A stretch of 13,820 bases of DNA from Deltaproteobacteria bacterium (GTDB taxonomy: Bacteria > Desulfobacterota > Desulfobacteria > Desulfobacterales > Desulfatirhabdiaceae): contig JAJYBO010000050.1 of NCBI GenBank assembly GCA_021778975.1, positions 1-13,820 on the forward strand, in the 5' to 3' direction. Position 1 is the first letter of the stretch. The number at the start of each line of letters is the position of its first letter. Positions 1 to 6,598 of the stretch are shown here, in pieces. The notes below the pieces were generated by a model, which searched no databases, was not told where the DNA came from, and worked only from the letters and a program-made list of their open reading frames with translations. The position numbers and the translations under genes were made by a program.

Positions 1-1
1 G

Positions 2-619
2 GACAAAAAAACAGTGACCAATATCTTTGAGCCCTTTTTTACGACCAAGGAAATGGGTAAGGGTACCGGTCTTGGCCTGGCCACGGTTTACGGCATCGTC
101 AAGCAGAATGAAGGTTTCATCAACGTTTACAGCGAGCCGGGTCTGGGAACAAGGTTTTCGATCTATCTTCCCCGGCACAAAGGCAAGGCCGTGCCGTTGC
201 CGCAGGAAGCATTGGCGAAACCCGTTGCGCGCGGCAACGAAACCATCCTGTTGGTGGAAGATGAGTCGGCCATCCTGACACTGATCACGATGATGCTCAC
301 AAAGCTCGGCTACACCGTGCTGACAGCCTGCACTCCGGGCGATATAATCCGTCTGGCCGGGGAACACGCCGGAGAGATTCACCTCCTGATGACCGACGTG
401 GTCATGCCCGAGATGAATGGCAGGGACCTGGCCGGAAACCTCTTGTCCCGCTATCCGCACATCAGGCACCTGTTCATGTCGGGCTATACGGCCGATGTCA
501 TCGCCCATAACGGCATCCTGGATGATGGCGTGAACTTCATCCAGAAGCCTTTCTCCATGAAGGAACTGGCGGCCAAAGTGCGGGAAGCGCTGGGGGAATG
601 TACGGACACAACTCGGTAG
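2..619 (+). CDS. Hybrid sensor histidine kinase, C-terminal part (HATPase end + receiver domain), 5' truncated by window
   Basis: The reading frame is open from the window edge, so the start and the sensor and dimerisation domains lie outside; 205 residues are visible. The first ~50 are the end of a histidine-kinase ATPase domain: an F-box-like IFEPFFTTK stretch, then the G2-type GTGLGLA glycine loop, ending in the usual GTRFSIYLP strand. After a short linker a CheY-like receiver begins at about visible residue 79 (ETILLVEDE). The acidic pair is E86/D87, the phosphoacceptor is the Asp in LLMTDVVMP (D132), the switch Ser is in MSGY, and the Lys is in IQKPF (K182). All key receiver residues are present, so phosphotransfer is probably intact. 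The kinase-then-receiver order is that of hybrid kinases with a C-terminal receiver. The first visible GTG, at 14, lies inside the domain and is not a start. The input signal and output partner cannot be seen. Confidence 0.93.
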   Translation, partial: DKKTVTNIFEPFFTTKEMGKGTGLGLATVYGIVKQNEGFINVYSEPGLGTRFSIYLPRHKGKAVPLPQEALAKPVARGNETILLVEDESAILTLITMMLTKLGYTVLTACTPGDIIRLAGEHAGEIHLLMTDVVMPEMNGRDLAGNLLSRYPHIRHLFMSGYTADVIAHNGILDDGVNFIQKPFSMKELAAKVREALGECTDTTR

Positions 620-868
620 GTGTCTGCCGAACACGCAGTCAGACGATGTCGTATTCTTCGATGACACAACGCCGATCAACACAGGGTGTTCTTTGTTGGA
701 AATCACCTGAGATGTGAGTTTGCGAGACCAATTGAAATCGAACTGCAGGCCGGTTAGCGCTGAAAAATCACATTCGGTCTTGAATAAGCCTGACCTTTAT
801 AGTATCTCTTGCCCTTGTTTTCTGATAAAAAGAGCGGCACCAAGAAATCATTTGCAAGGATGCGTCCA
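620..868. other. Intergenic region between the kinase and the DUF1015 gene
   Basis: This 249-base stretch has no convincing gene; short frames in it lack a ribosome-binding site and recognisable sequence. A small hairpin at 678-690 (AACAC-AGG-GTGTT) is followed by CTTTGTT and could be a weak terminator for the kinase. A TATAGT at 798-803 resembles a -10 box but has no good -35 at proper spacing. AAGGA at 856-860 is the ribosome-binding site of the next gene. Confidence 0.4.
856..860 (+). promoter_or_regulatory. Ribosome-binding site that sets the DUF1015 start
   Basis: AAGGA ends 8 bases before the ATG at 869. It abuts and overlaps the ATG at 860, which is too close for that codon to be used. 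This site favours the 869 start, which also places the family's usual N-terminus (VVPFRG) at the beginning of the protein. Confidence 0.6.
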
Positions 869-2200
869 ATGGCCCAGGTTGTTCCCTTCAGGGGAGTGGT
901 GTATTCCCCTTTAAAAATTCAAGATTTGGCGGATGTCACCACCCCGCCCTACGATGTCATATCGCCGGAAGAGCAAACGGCCTTTTATAACCACCACCCC
1001 CAAAACATCATACGACTCATTTTGGGAAAGACGTTTGAAACCGATACGGATACAGACAATCGTTATACCCGGTCCGCGGCGTTTTTCAATGACTGGCTGG
1101 CAAAAGGCATTTTGGTTCAAGATACAACGCCGTGTATCTATCTGACATCCACAGAGTTTTCAATCCATTCTCAGATTTTTACCCGGTGGGGACTGATCGC
1201 ACAGGTCGCCCTGGAACCCTTTGAAAAGGGCGTGGTGCTGCCTCATGAAAAAACCTTTTCTCATGTGAAATCGGAACGGCTTGAATTGATGAAATCCTGC
1301 CACGCCAATTTCAGCCCCATCTTTTCTCTGTACTCGGATCCCGCGCAAACCATCGTGGACATGCTGCGCCTGTCCGTCTCCGGGCAGACGCCGGATATGA
1401 CATTTACCGATACGACCAACTGCAAACACCGGTTGTGGCGCGTATCCGACCCGATGGTTCACCAAAAAGTTTCCGAAGCCATGTCGCCGACATCCCTGTT
1501 TATCGCCGATGGCCACCACCGGTATGAAACAGCGCTGAACTATCGGCAATGGGTGGCGGATACCACGCCAGGTTTTTCACCCAAACACCCGGCCAATTTT
1601 ATCATGATGTACCTGTGCGCCATGGAAGATCCGGGGCTGGTGATTTTGCCCGCGCACCGGATATTGAAAGCTGGAAATTCTCAGAAGGTAGAAACCCTGA
1701 TAGACGCGGCAGACGCCTTTTGCACTATCCAGCGGATCGCCATTGACCCGGCGTCCGGAATGCCGATTGATGGGCAATCGTGGGAAACCGTTCTGAATAC
1801 AACTGATTCTGAAACGCGAATCGGGGTGGTGATTCGACATCACGGCGAAGCCTGTTGTCTGACGCCAAAACCCGGTGTCATGCAGCAACTTTTTGGCGCC
1901 GAAATGACCGGGGCGATGCTGGAGTTAGATGTGACGGTCTTGACCCGGCTGCTGTTGATGGAATTGCTGGGCCTGGATAGCCGACAATTAGACAGAGAAG
2001 GGGTTATCGCCTATTCCAGCCGCATCGAAACCGCACTGGAAGCCGTTTGTTCCGGAGACGGCGACGCCGCTTTCATTTTAAACCCCACCCGGATTGATCA
2101 GGTAAAACGTATTGCCGAATCCGGTGAAACCATGCCTCGAAAATCCACATATTTCTACCCGAAGGTAATTACCGGTCAGGTAATCAATCATTTGATGTGA
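869..2200 (+). CDS. DUF1015 family protein
   Basis: The gene encodes 443 residues from the ATG at 869, chosen because AAGGA lies 8 bases upstream and the protein then begins with the family's typical VPFRG stretch. An in-frame TTG at 809 would add 20 unrelated residues. Family signatures are visible in order: TPPYDVISPEEQ near residue 25, a block near 125-155 with PHEKTFSHVKSERL and ANFSPIFSLY, and the diagnostic IADGHHRYETAL at about 212-223. Length is normal for the family. There is no signal peptide or membrane segment, so it should be cytoplasmic. The function of DUF1015 proteins is not established; the conserved HHR-E cluster looks like a ligand or catalytic site, but that is inference. 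The gene stands alone, converges on the methyltransferase gene with 40 bases between stops, and has no partner that suggests a pathway. Confidence 0.9.
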   Translation: MAQVVPFRGVVYSPLKIQDLADVTTPPYDVISPEEQTAFYNHHPQNIIRLILGKTFETDTDTDNRYTRSAAFFNDWLAKGILVQDTTPCIYLTSTEFSIHSQIFTRWGLIAQVALEPFEKGVVLPHEKTFSHVKSERLELMKSCHANFSPIFSLYSDPAQTIVDMLRLSVSGQTPDMTFTDTTNCKHRLWRVSDPMVHQKVSEAMSPTSLFIADGHHRYETALNYRQWVADTTPGFSPKHPANFIMMYLCAMEDPGLVILPAHRILKAGNSQKVETLIDAADAFCTIQRIAIDPASGMPIDGQSWETVLNTTDSETRIGVVIRHHGEACCLTPKPGVMQQLFGAEMTGAMLELDVTVLTRLLLMELLGLDSRQLDREGVIAYSSRIETALEAVCSGDGDAAFILNPTRIDQVKRIAESGETMPRKSTYFYPKVITGQVINHLM

Positions 2201-2225
2201 TGCTGTCAGAAATCGGGCGGCAGTC

Positions 2226-2246
2226 GTTCTCTGTTGTCCGTTATCC
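2226..2246 (-). repeat. Short degenerate heptanucleotide repeat at the end of the methyltransferase gene
   Basis: Read on the minus strand this is three 7-base units, GGATAAC, GGACAAC and AGAGAAC. They overlap the TAA stop of the methyltransferase gene and run into the convergent intergenic gap. It is short and could be chance, but a longer tract with the same period ends the helicase gene at 6614-6663. Confidence 0.35.
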
Positions 2247-2978
2247 GCCTTCCGGCCGCAGCATGGCGGCGACAGCGCCGGTATATGCGCCGTCCGCCGC
2301 GTAGATGATGAGCGGCGGCAGGACAGCCGCACCGCCAGATCTGCCGCCTTTGACGCCGGATACCAGGATTCGCCGCGCCGGGCTTTGCATCCGGGAATAC
2401 ACCATCTGGATCTGTTTGGGTTCGATATCGGCGGCCCGCATAGCCGTCAGAAGGTCGCTGATACGCTCCGCCGGATAGATGACGGCAAATCGTCCGCCGA
2501 TCCCCAGAAGCCGCGTGGCGGCGTTGACCACATCCGGAAGTGTTGTCAGGATTTCATGGCGGGCGACCGCCTGCTGATGCTTTGGGTTGACGCGTCCGGA
2601 CATTGCTTTGCGGTACGGGGGGTTGCTGACCACCAGCTCGACAGGTCCCGCTACATCCTGAATTGTCAGGGCATTGATATCCAGACAGCGGATGGCAATG
2701 CGGTCTCCAAATCCGTTGATTTTGGCATTGCGCATGGCAAGCGCCGCGAGCGCCGCCTGTATCTCGACGCCGACAATGTAAACACCCGGATATCGGTATC
2801 CCAGAATCAGGGGGATAATGCCACATCCAGTTCCCAAATCTACAATCCGGCTGTCGTCGCCGGGCGCGGCAAACGCCGCCAGGAGCGCAGCGTCAATGGA
2901 AAAGCGATATCCATTCCGATATTGAAGCACCTCGATACGGTCATTCAAAAACCGGTCCGTCGTGACGTCTTCACACAT
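2241..2978 (-). CDS. TrmN6/YfiC-like SAM-dependent N6-adenine methyltransferase
   Basis: From the ATG at 2978 this encodes 245 residues, about the length of E. coli TrmN6, which methylates N6 of A37 in tRNA1(Val). A longer open frame continues to 3035, but that extension lies inside the upstream gene in another frame. Class I methyltransferase motifs are clear: the SAM-binding loop VDLGTGCGI (about 46-54), an acidic residue after the next strand (VGVEIQ, E72), and the catalytic SNPPYRK (NPPY 119-122), diagnostic of amino-group methylation of adenine or glutamine. An N-terminal YRFSIDAALLAAF stretch matches the TrmN6 group. The start overlaps the phosphatase stop by 8 bases with no clear Shine-Dalgarno, suggesting translational coupling. 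The tRNA target is inferred from the family; an rRNA or protein target is possible. The role beside a sensory phosphatase is unclear. Confidence 0.85.
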   Translation of the reverse strand: MCEDVTTDRFLNDRIEVLQYRNGYRFSIDAALLAAFAAPGDDSRIVDLGTGCGIIPLILGYRYPGVYIVGVEIQAALAALAMRNAKINGFGDRIAIRCLDINALTIQDVAGPVELVVSNPPYRKAMSGRVNPKHQQAVARHEILTTLPDVVNAATRLLGIGGRFAVIYPAERISDLLTAMRAADIEPKQIQMVYSRMQSPARRILVSGVKGGRSGGAAVLPPLIIYAADGAYTGAVAAMLRPEGG

Positions 2979-4941
2979 CGCGGTAATGCAGCGCCAGCAC
3001 CGTAATATCGTCGCTCTGCGCCTCGGCGCCGACAAATTCTCGAACAGACAGAATAATGTGTTCCACCAGTTTCTGAGCGCCGGCGTTTGCCGCTGTCCGC
3101 AGGGCCTGTTCGAGGCGGTCGTTCGAGTAGAGGTTTTTTCCGGCGTCCATGGCCTCGGTAATGCCGTCGGTATATAGAACGAGACGTGAACCCGGTTTCA
3201 GCGTTATACGCTGTGTGGTATAGTCCGCATTCGCCACGACGCCCAGCATGACCTCCGGGATTACATGCAGCCATTGGGGATCGCCTTCCGGCGGGATGAC
3301 CAGTGGCGGATTGTGTCCGGCGCTGGCATATACCATATCTCCGGTGACAAAATTGAAAACACCGCAAAAGACCGTGCAGAACATCATGGCGTCATTGTCT
3401 ATGCACAATTCGTGGTTGGTTCGGATCAGAATATCGGATGGAATACGGTGATCACCGGCGATGCCCTTCATCAGCGTCTTGGTGACCGCCATAAACAGCG
3501 CCGCGGGCACTCCCTTCCCCGATACATCGCCGATGGAAAAAAACAGGTGTTCGTCGTCAATGAGAAAAAAGTCGTACAAATCGCCACCGACTTCTTTCGC
3601 CGGTATGAGCGTCGCATAAATATCGAATTCCGGTTTTTCCGGAAACGGCGGAAAGCGCTTGGGCAAAAAACTCATCTGAATCGTATGTGCGATTTTCAGC
3701 TCACTTTCGATCCGCTCCTTGGCGGCGGTGGTCTCTTTGAGATCCAGAATATATTCTTTCAGGGCCGTTCTCATGTTTTCAAACGAGGCCGTCAATTCTC
3801 CCACTTCATCGTTGGATCGGGGCGCCGGAAGATGAATATCGAGATTGCCCTGGGCGATTTCGCTGGTGACATCCGCCAGAGCGCTGATCGGCCTGGTCAT
3901 ACGTTTTGAGATGAAAACGACCAGTAGAAAGAGCAGCAGAAAACCCGAAGCGCCTATCAGCATCAGGTGAAGCGTCAAATTCCTGATATCCGCAAACAAT
4001 TCGTCATCCGGAACGACGACACCCACGGACCACCCGGTGGATTTCACCGGTGCATAATACAGCCAGGACGCCTTTCCGGTGAAACAGGACGCCACCGGCG
4101 TAAACCCTTCACCGCCGTGAATCATATCTCTGCCGATCTGTCGCAAACGCTTGTTTTTCGCGGCGTCGGCGATGCTGAAAATACTTTCGTTCATGATCCA
4201 GTCTTTGTTGGGGTGAGAGATGAAAACCCCGGAATGGGATACCAGGAAGGCATAGCCAGAATGATAAATCTGAATGTCGGAAACGATGTGCTGAAGCCAT
4301 TCTAAGGAAAGATCGGCCGTTACGACGCCGTCAAAAATCTTTTTTCCATAAACGACCTGGTAAAACGGGACAGCGAATGTGGTCATCAGGATATTGCCGC
4401 CCCCCTTGTCAAAATAAGGCTCTGTCCAGACCGGTTTTTTCAGCTCCTTGGGGATCAGATACCAGTCGGTGTAGAAATAATTCAACGCGCTTTGCGGGTC
4501 AGACACCTGAAGGCGACCCTTCGCACGGCAGACATAGGGCGCGTAAAAGAAGGCATCCGGATCGAAATGAAACGGCTCGAACGCAATGATATCCCCGAAG
4601 ATTTCCGGATTGGTGTTCAATATGTTCTCCATCCACAGGATCAGCGCTTCCCGGGTGTGAGACTGTGTCTGAAGGGATTCTCGCAGCAGCAGCGGCGCTT
4701 TTTCGACGCACATCAGGGTGGTTTCGATCCGGTTGACTGTGGCGTGGGTCAGATATCGGGTATTGTCCTGAACGGACTTCAAAACAACTTTATGAGAGAT
4801 GGTATAATTATAAAAAAATACGGCGAAGAAAATGCAGGCCGTGCCTAAAAGGGTGCAGGCGGCAATTTTAAACGCCAGACCGCGTCTATCGGGAAGTATC
4901 CAGGCAAGGGACGTAAAATGTGGTAAACGAAGGAATTTCAT
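2971..4941 (-). CDS. Cache-HAMP-SpoIIE (RsbU-like) PP2C-type serine/threonine phosphatase, membrane-bound sensor
   Basis: The protein has 656 residues from the ATG at 4941; an in-frame TTG lies directly before it. Transmembrane helix 1 spans about 24-45. A periplasmic Cache-like domain follows (about 50-320), with PVWTEPYFD and YAFLVSHSGVFISHP stretches. Helix 2 is at about 324-346, then HAMP (RPISALADVTSEIAQGNLDI through DEVGEL, about 350-398) and a short helical linker. The C-terminal SpoIIE/PP2C domain (about 438-650) retains its acidic metal-binding motifs: GGDLYD, GDVSGKG, YTDGITEA and SDDIT. By analogy with RsbU/SpoIIE it should dephosphorylate a STAS anti-sigma-antagonist or similar protein when an extracellular ligand binds, but no STAS or anti-sigma kinase gene is in the window. 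The start overlaps the binding-protein gene by 56 bases and the end overlaps the methyltransferase by 8, so it is part of a tightly coupled operon. Confidence 0.93.
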   Translation of the reverse strand: MKFLRLPHFTSLAWILPDRRGLAFKIAACTLLGTACIFFAVFFYNYTISHKVVLKSVQDNTRYLTHATVNRIETTLMCVEKAPLLLRESLQTQSHTREALILWMENILNTNPEIFGDIIAFEPFHFDPDAFFYAPYVCRAKGRLQVSDPQSALNYFYTDWYLIPKELKKPVWTEPYFDKGGGNILMTTFAVPFYQVVYGKKIFDGVVTADLSLEWLQHIVSDIQIYHSGYAFLVSHSGVFISHPNKDWIMNESIFSIADAAKNKRLRQIGRDMIHGGEGFTPVASCFTGKASWLYYAPVKSTGWSVGVVVPDDELFADIRNLTLHLMLIGASGFLLLFLLVVFISKRMTRPISALADVTSEIAQGNLDIHLPAPRSNDEVGELTASFENMRTALKEYILDLKETTAAKERIESELKIAHTIQMSFLPKRFPPFPEKPEFDIYATLIPAKEVGGDLYDFFLIDDEHLFFSIGDVSGKGVPAALFMAVTKTLMKGIAGDHRIPSDILIRTNHELCIDNDAMMFCTVFCGVFNFVTGDMVYASAGHNPPLVIPPEGDPQWLHVIPEVMLGVVANADYTTQRITLKPGSRLVLYTDGITEAMDAGKNLYSNDRLEQALRTAANAGAQKLVEHIILSVREFVGAEAQSDDITVLALHYRDV

Positions 4942-5887
4942 CAATCATACCATTCGATTTCAGTTCACTGACAACAGTTTGATAATCCTGTTCGGACAGT
5001 CTGCCCGCAGGAGCGCCGTCCCGGGGAGATGATATATCCCGAATACGCTTCAGCATCCACAACTGCTGCACTCGATTGGTCCCGGTATGCGCCTGACGGG
5101 CGTAAGTCATCACGATATCCACCGCTTCTTCCGGATGATCGAACGCATAGCGCCAGCCTTCGAGCGACGCGCGGACAAAGGTGTTACAGATGTCTTTATG
5201 TTTATCCAGAGTTTCTTTAAGGCAGTAAATGCCGTCTTCCGGAAAATTCAGGCCATACCGATCCAAAAAGAATGTCGTCAGTTCATCGGCGTTGATTCCG
5301 GAATTCAGTAAGGTGTGATATTCGTTATACCACATGGCGCAGGCGACATCCACGCCGCCTGATAGGAACAGATTGATGCTGTAAGACTGAGGAATGACGG
5401 TGACATGAATCCGGTATTTTCTGAAAAACGCCAGGGCCTGCGTCTGAAACGCCGGCCAGATACTCACCCGTTTACCGTTCATATCTGGCGGAGAATAAAT
5501 GCCGCTCGATTTTCTGGCGACCAGCATGAACCCGGATTTCTGGCCAATCTGTGCAATATTGACAAGCGGAACACCGGCCGCTCGCAATTGAATGGCGGAG
5601 GATAAAAACATGGTGGTAAAATCGGTCTTCCCATTTGTCAGCATATCGGCCGGCGGGCTGTCCGGGCCTCCGGGAAGAATGGCCAGCGCAATGCCCTGCT
5701 TTTGATAAAAACCTTTGGACAGCGCCACGTAATATCCGGCGAACTGAGTCTGGGGAACCCATTGGGGCAGAAAAGTTGTTCTTGGAATCCCTTCACAGAA
5801 AACCAGACAAGGCGCCGTCACAGCCAGAATCAGCGCCAGAAGCCCCCAGACGCCCACACAGCGTCGTCTGGCCCCCTGCCCTGTCAT
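4886..5887 (-). CDS. NMT1/THI5-like periplasmic substrate-binding protein, orphan
   Basis: This is a 333-residue exported protein. The N-terminus has RRR followed by a hydrophobic stretch (about 12-30), a Sec signal peptide; the Cys at 31 follows V-F and is a poor lipobox, so a soluble periplasmic form is more likely than a lipoprotein. The mature part opens with FLPQWVPQTQFAGYYVALSKGFY (39-61), characteristic of NMT1/THI5-like type II binding proteins. The core continues with LPGGPDSPPADML, TDFTTMFLSSAIQLRAAG and MNGKRVSIWP. Relatives bind thiamine pyrimidine precursors, nitrate, sulfonates or other small molecules, so the ligand cannot be named. The start overlaps the stop of the upstream cyclodeaminase-like gene as ATGA, and the 3' end overlaps the phosphatase gene. 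No ABC permease or ATPase gene is adjacent, which is unusual for an importer component and suggests a sensory role. Confidence 0.88.
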   Translation of the reverse strand: MTGQGARRRCVGVWGLLALILAVTAPCLVFCEGIPRTTFLPQWVPQTQFAGYYVALSKGFYQKQGIALAILPGGPDSPPADMLTNGKTDFTTMFLSSAIQLRAAGVPLVNIAQIGQKSGFMLVARKSSGIYSPPDMNGKRVSIWPAFQTQALAFFRKYRIHVTVIPQSYSINLFLSGGVDVACAMWYNEYHTLLNSGINADELTTFFLDRYGLNFPEDGIYCLKETLDKHKDICNTFVRASLEGWRYAFDHPEEAVDIVMTYARQAHTGTNRVQQLWMLKRIRDISSPRDGAPAGRLSEQDYQTVVSELKSNGMIDEIPSFTTFYVPCLDTSR

Positions 5888-6567
5888 GGCGCATCTTCCT
5901 CGAAATATCGGCGATTCAGATCGGCCATGCTTTTTGTCACTTCATCGGATATTCCGACATATGTATTCTGAATCTCGGAAACGATGCGAGGATCGGAAAG
6001 CTGCTTTAAATTGGCGCGGATATTGGCCGATGCGCTCTGCGCCGCGCAGCGCAGCAGCCGCAACGCCACACCGACATCGTCGCGGCAGTGAATGTTGCCG
6101 TGATCCAGCACAATCCGCAGCGGATGCACCGCCTCCGAAAGCGCGTACAGCAATTCCATGGGAACGGTGGTCGCCGTATGAAGCGCCGACTGAACGGCCT
6201 CTGACCGGATTCGGCGGTTGTCTTCGGAGTCCGCGGGCAGGCGGTATGCAGCCATCACCCGGGTATAGGCGTGGACATCCTGATCGGCGAGCGACATCAG
6301 AATATCCACAAGTGTATCCGCATCCATGACCGCATCATTCATCCGCCGACAAAGTTCCGGATCGGACAGACGTTTCAGTGTCAGTTTGGCGGCCATGGCG
6401 CAGAGTGCCGCCGCCAAGGCGCCGGCAAGCGCCGCAGCGCTGCCCCCACCGGGCGCCGCGGTTCCATCGGCCAGATCATTCAGATAGTTGTGGATCGTCT
6501 GACCGGCAATGCCGTTGGAATCCGTATTTACCAAATCCGCTGCATGATGTATATCCACCACAGGCAT
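5884..6567 (-). CDS. Cyclodeaminase/cyclohydrolase family protein (FchA-like, possible methenyl-THF cyclohydrolase)
   Basis: The protein has 227 residues. The family signature, TAAPGGGSAAALAGALAAAL, lies at about 36-55. It is followed by an all-helical domain with LADQDVHAYTRVMAAY (93-108), VPMELL, and DVGVALRLLRCAAQSASANIRANL (164-187). This matches the formiminotransferase-cyclodeaminase/FchA fold, whose members deaminate formimino-THF or hydrolyse methenyl-THF in one-carbon metabolism. About 20 residues precede the usual start of the fold; no better-supported internal start is visible. No formiminotransferase, formate-THF ligase or other folate gene is nearby, so the reaction is inferred only from the family. 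The start is 31 bases after the helicase stop, with only a weak GTGAG-like site upstream. The stop overlaps the binding-protein start (ATGA), which ties the two genes together. Confidence 0.85.
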   Translation of the reverse strand: MPVVDIHHAADLVNTDSNGIAGQTIHNYLNDLADGTAAPGGGSAAALAGALAAALCAMAAKLTLKRLSDPELCRRMNDAVMDADTLVDILMSLADQDVHAYTRVMAAYRLPADSEDNRRIRSEAVQSALHTATTVPMELLYALSEAVHPLRIVLDHGNIHCRDDVGVALRLLRCAAQSASANIRANLKQLSDPRIVSEIQNTYVGISDEVTKSMADLNRRYFEEDAP

Positions 6568-6598
6568 TTCTCACAATGACGACTTTATATTGCAGGAA

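Noticed and set aside
714..914. 66-codon frame between the kinase and DUF1015 genes
   Set aside because: It overlaps the DUF1015 start in another frame, has no good ribosome-binding site and no recognisable sequence.
2979..3035. N-terminal extension of the methyltransferase to 3035
   Set aside because: The added residues are coded by the phosphatase gene in another frame, and the start at 2978 gives the normal family length.
2385..3909. Long plus-strand frames (2385-3005 and 3265-3909) opposite the methyltransferase and phosphatase genes
   Set aside because: Both are antisense to well-supported genes, contain no known motifs and lack ribosome-binding sites.
5794..5800. Possible lipoprotein signal at Cys 31 of the binding protein
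   Set aside because: The residues before the Cys (L-V-F) do not fit a lipobox, which needs a small residue directly before it.
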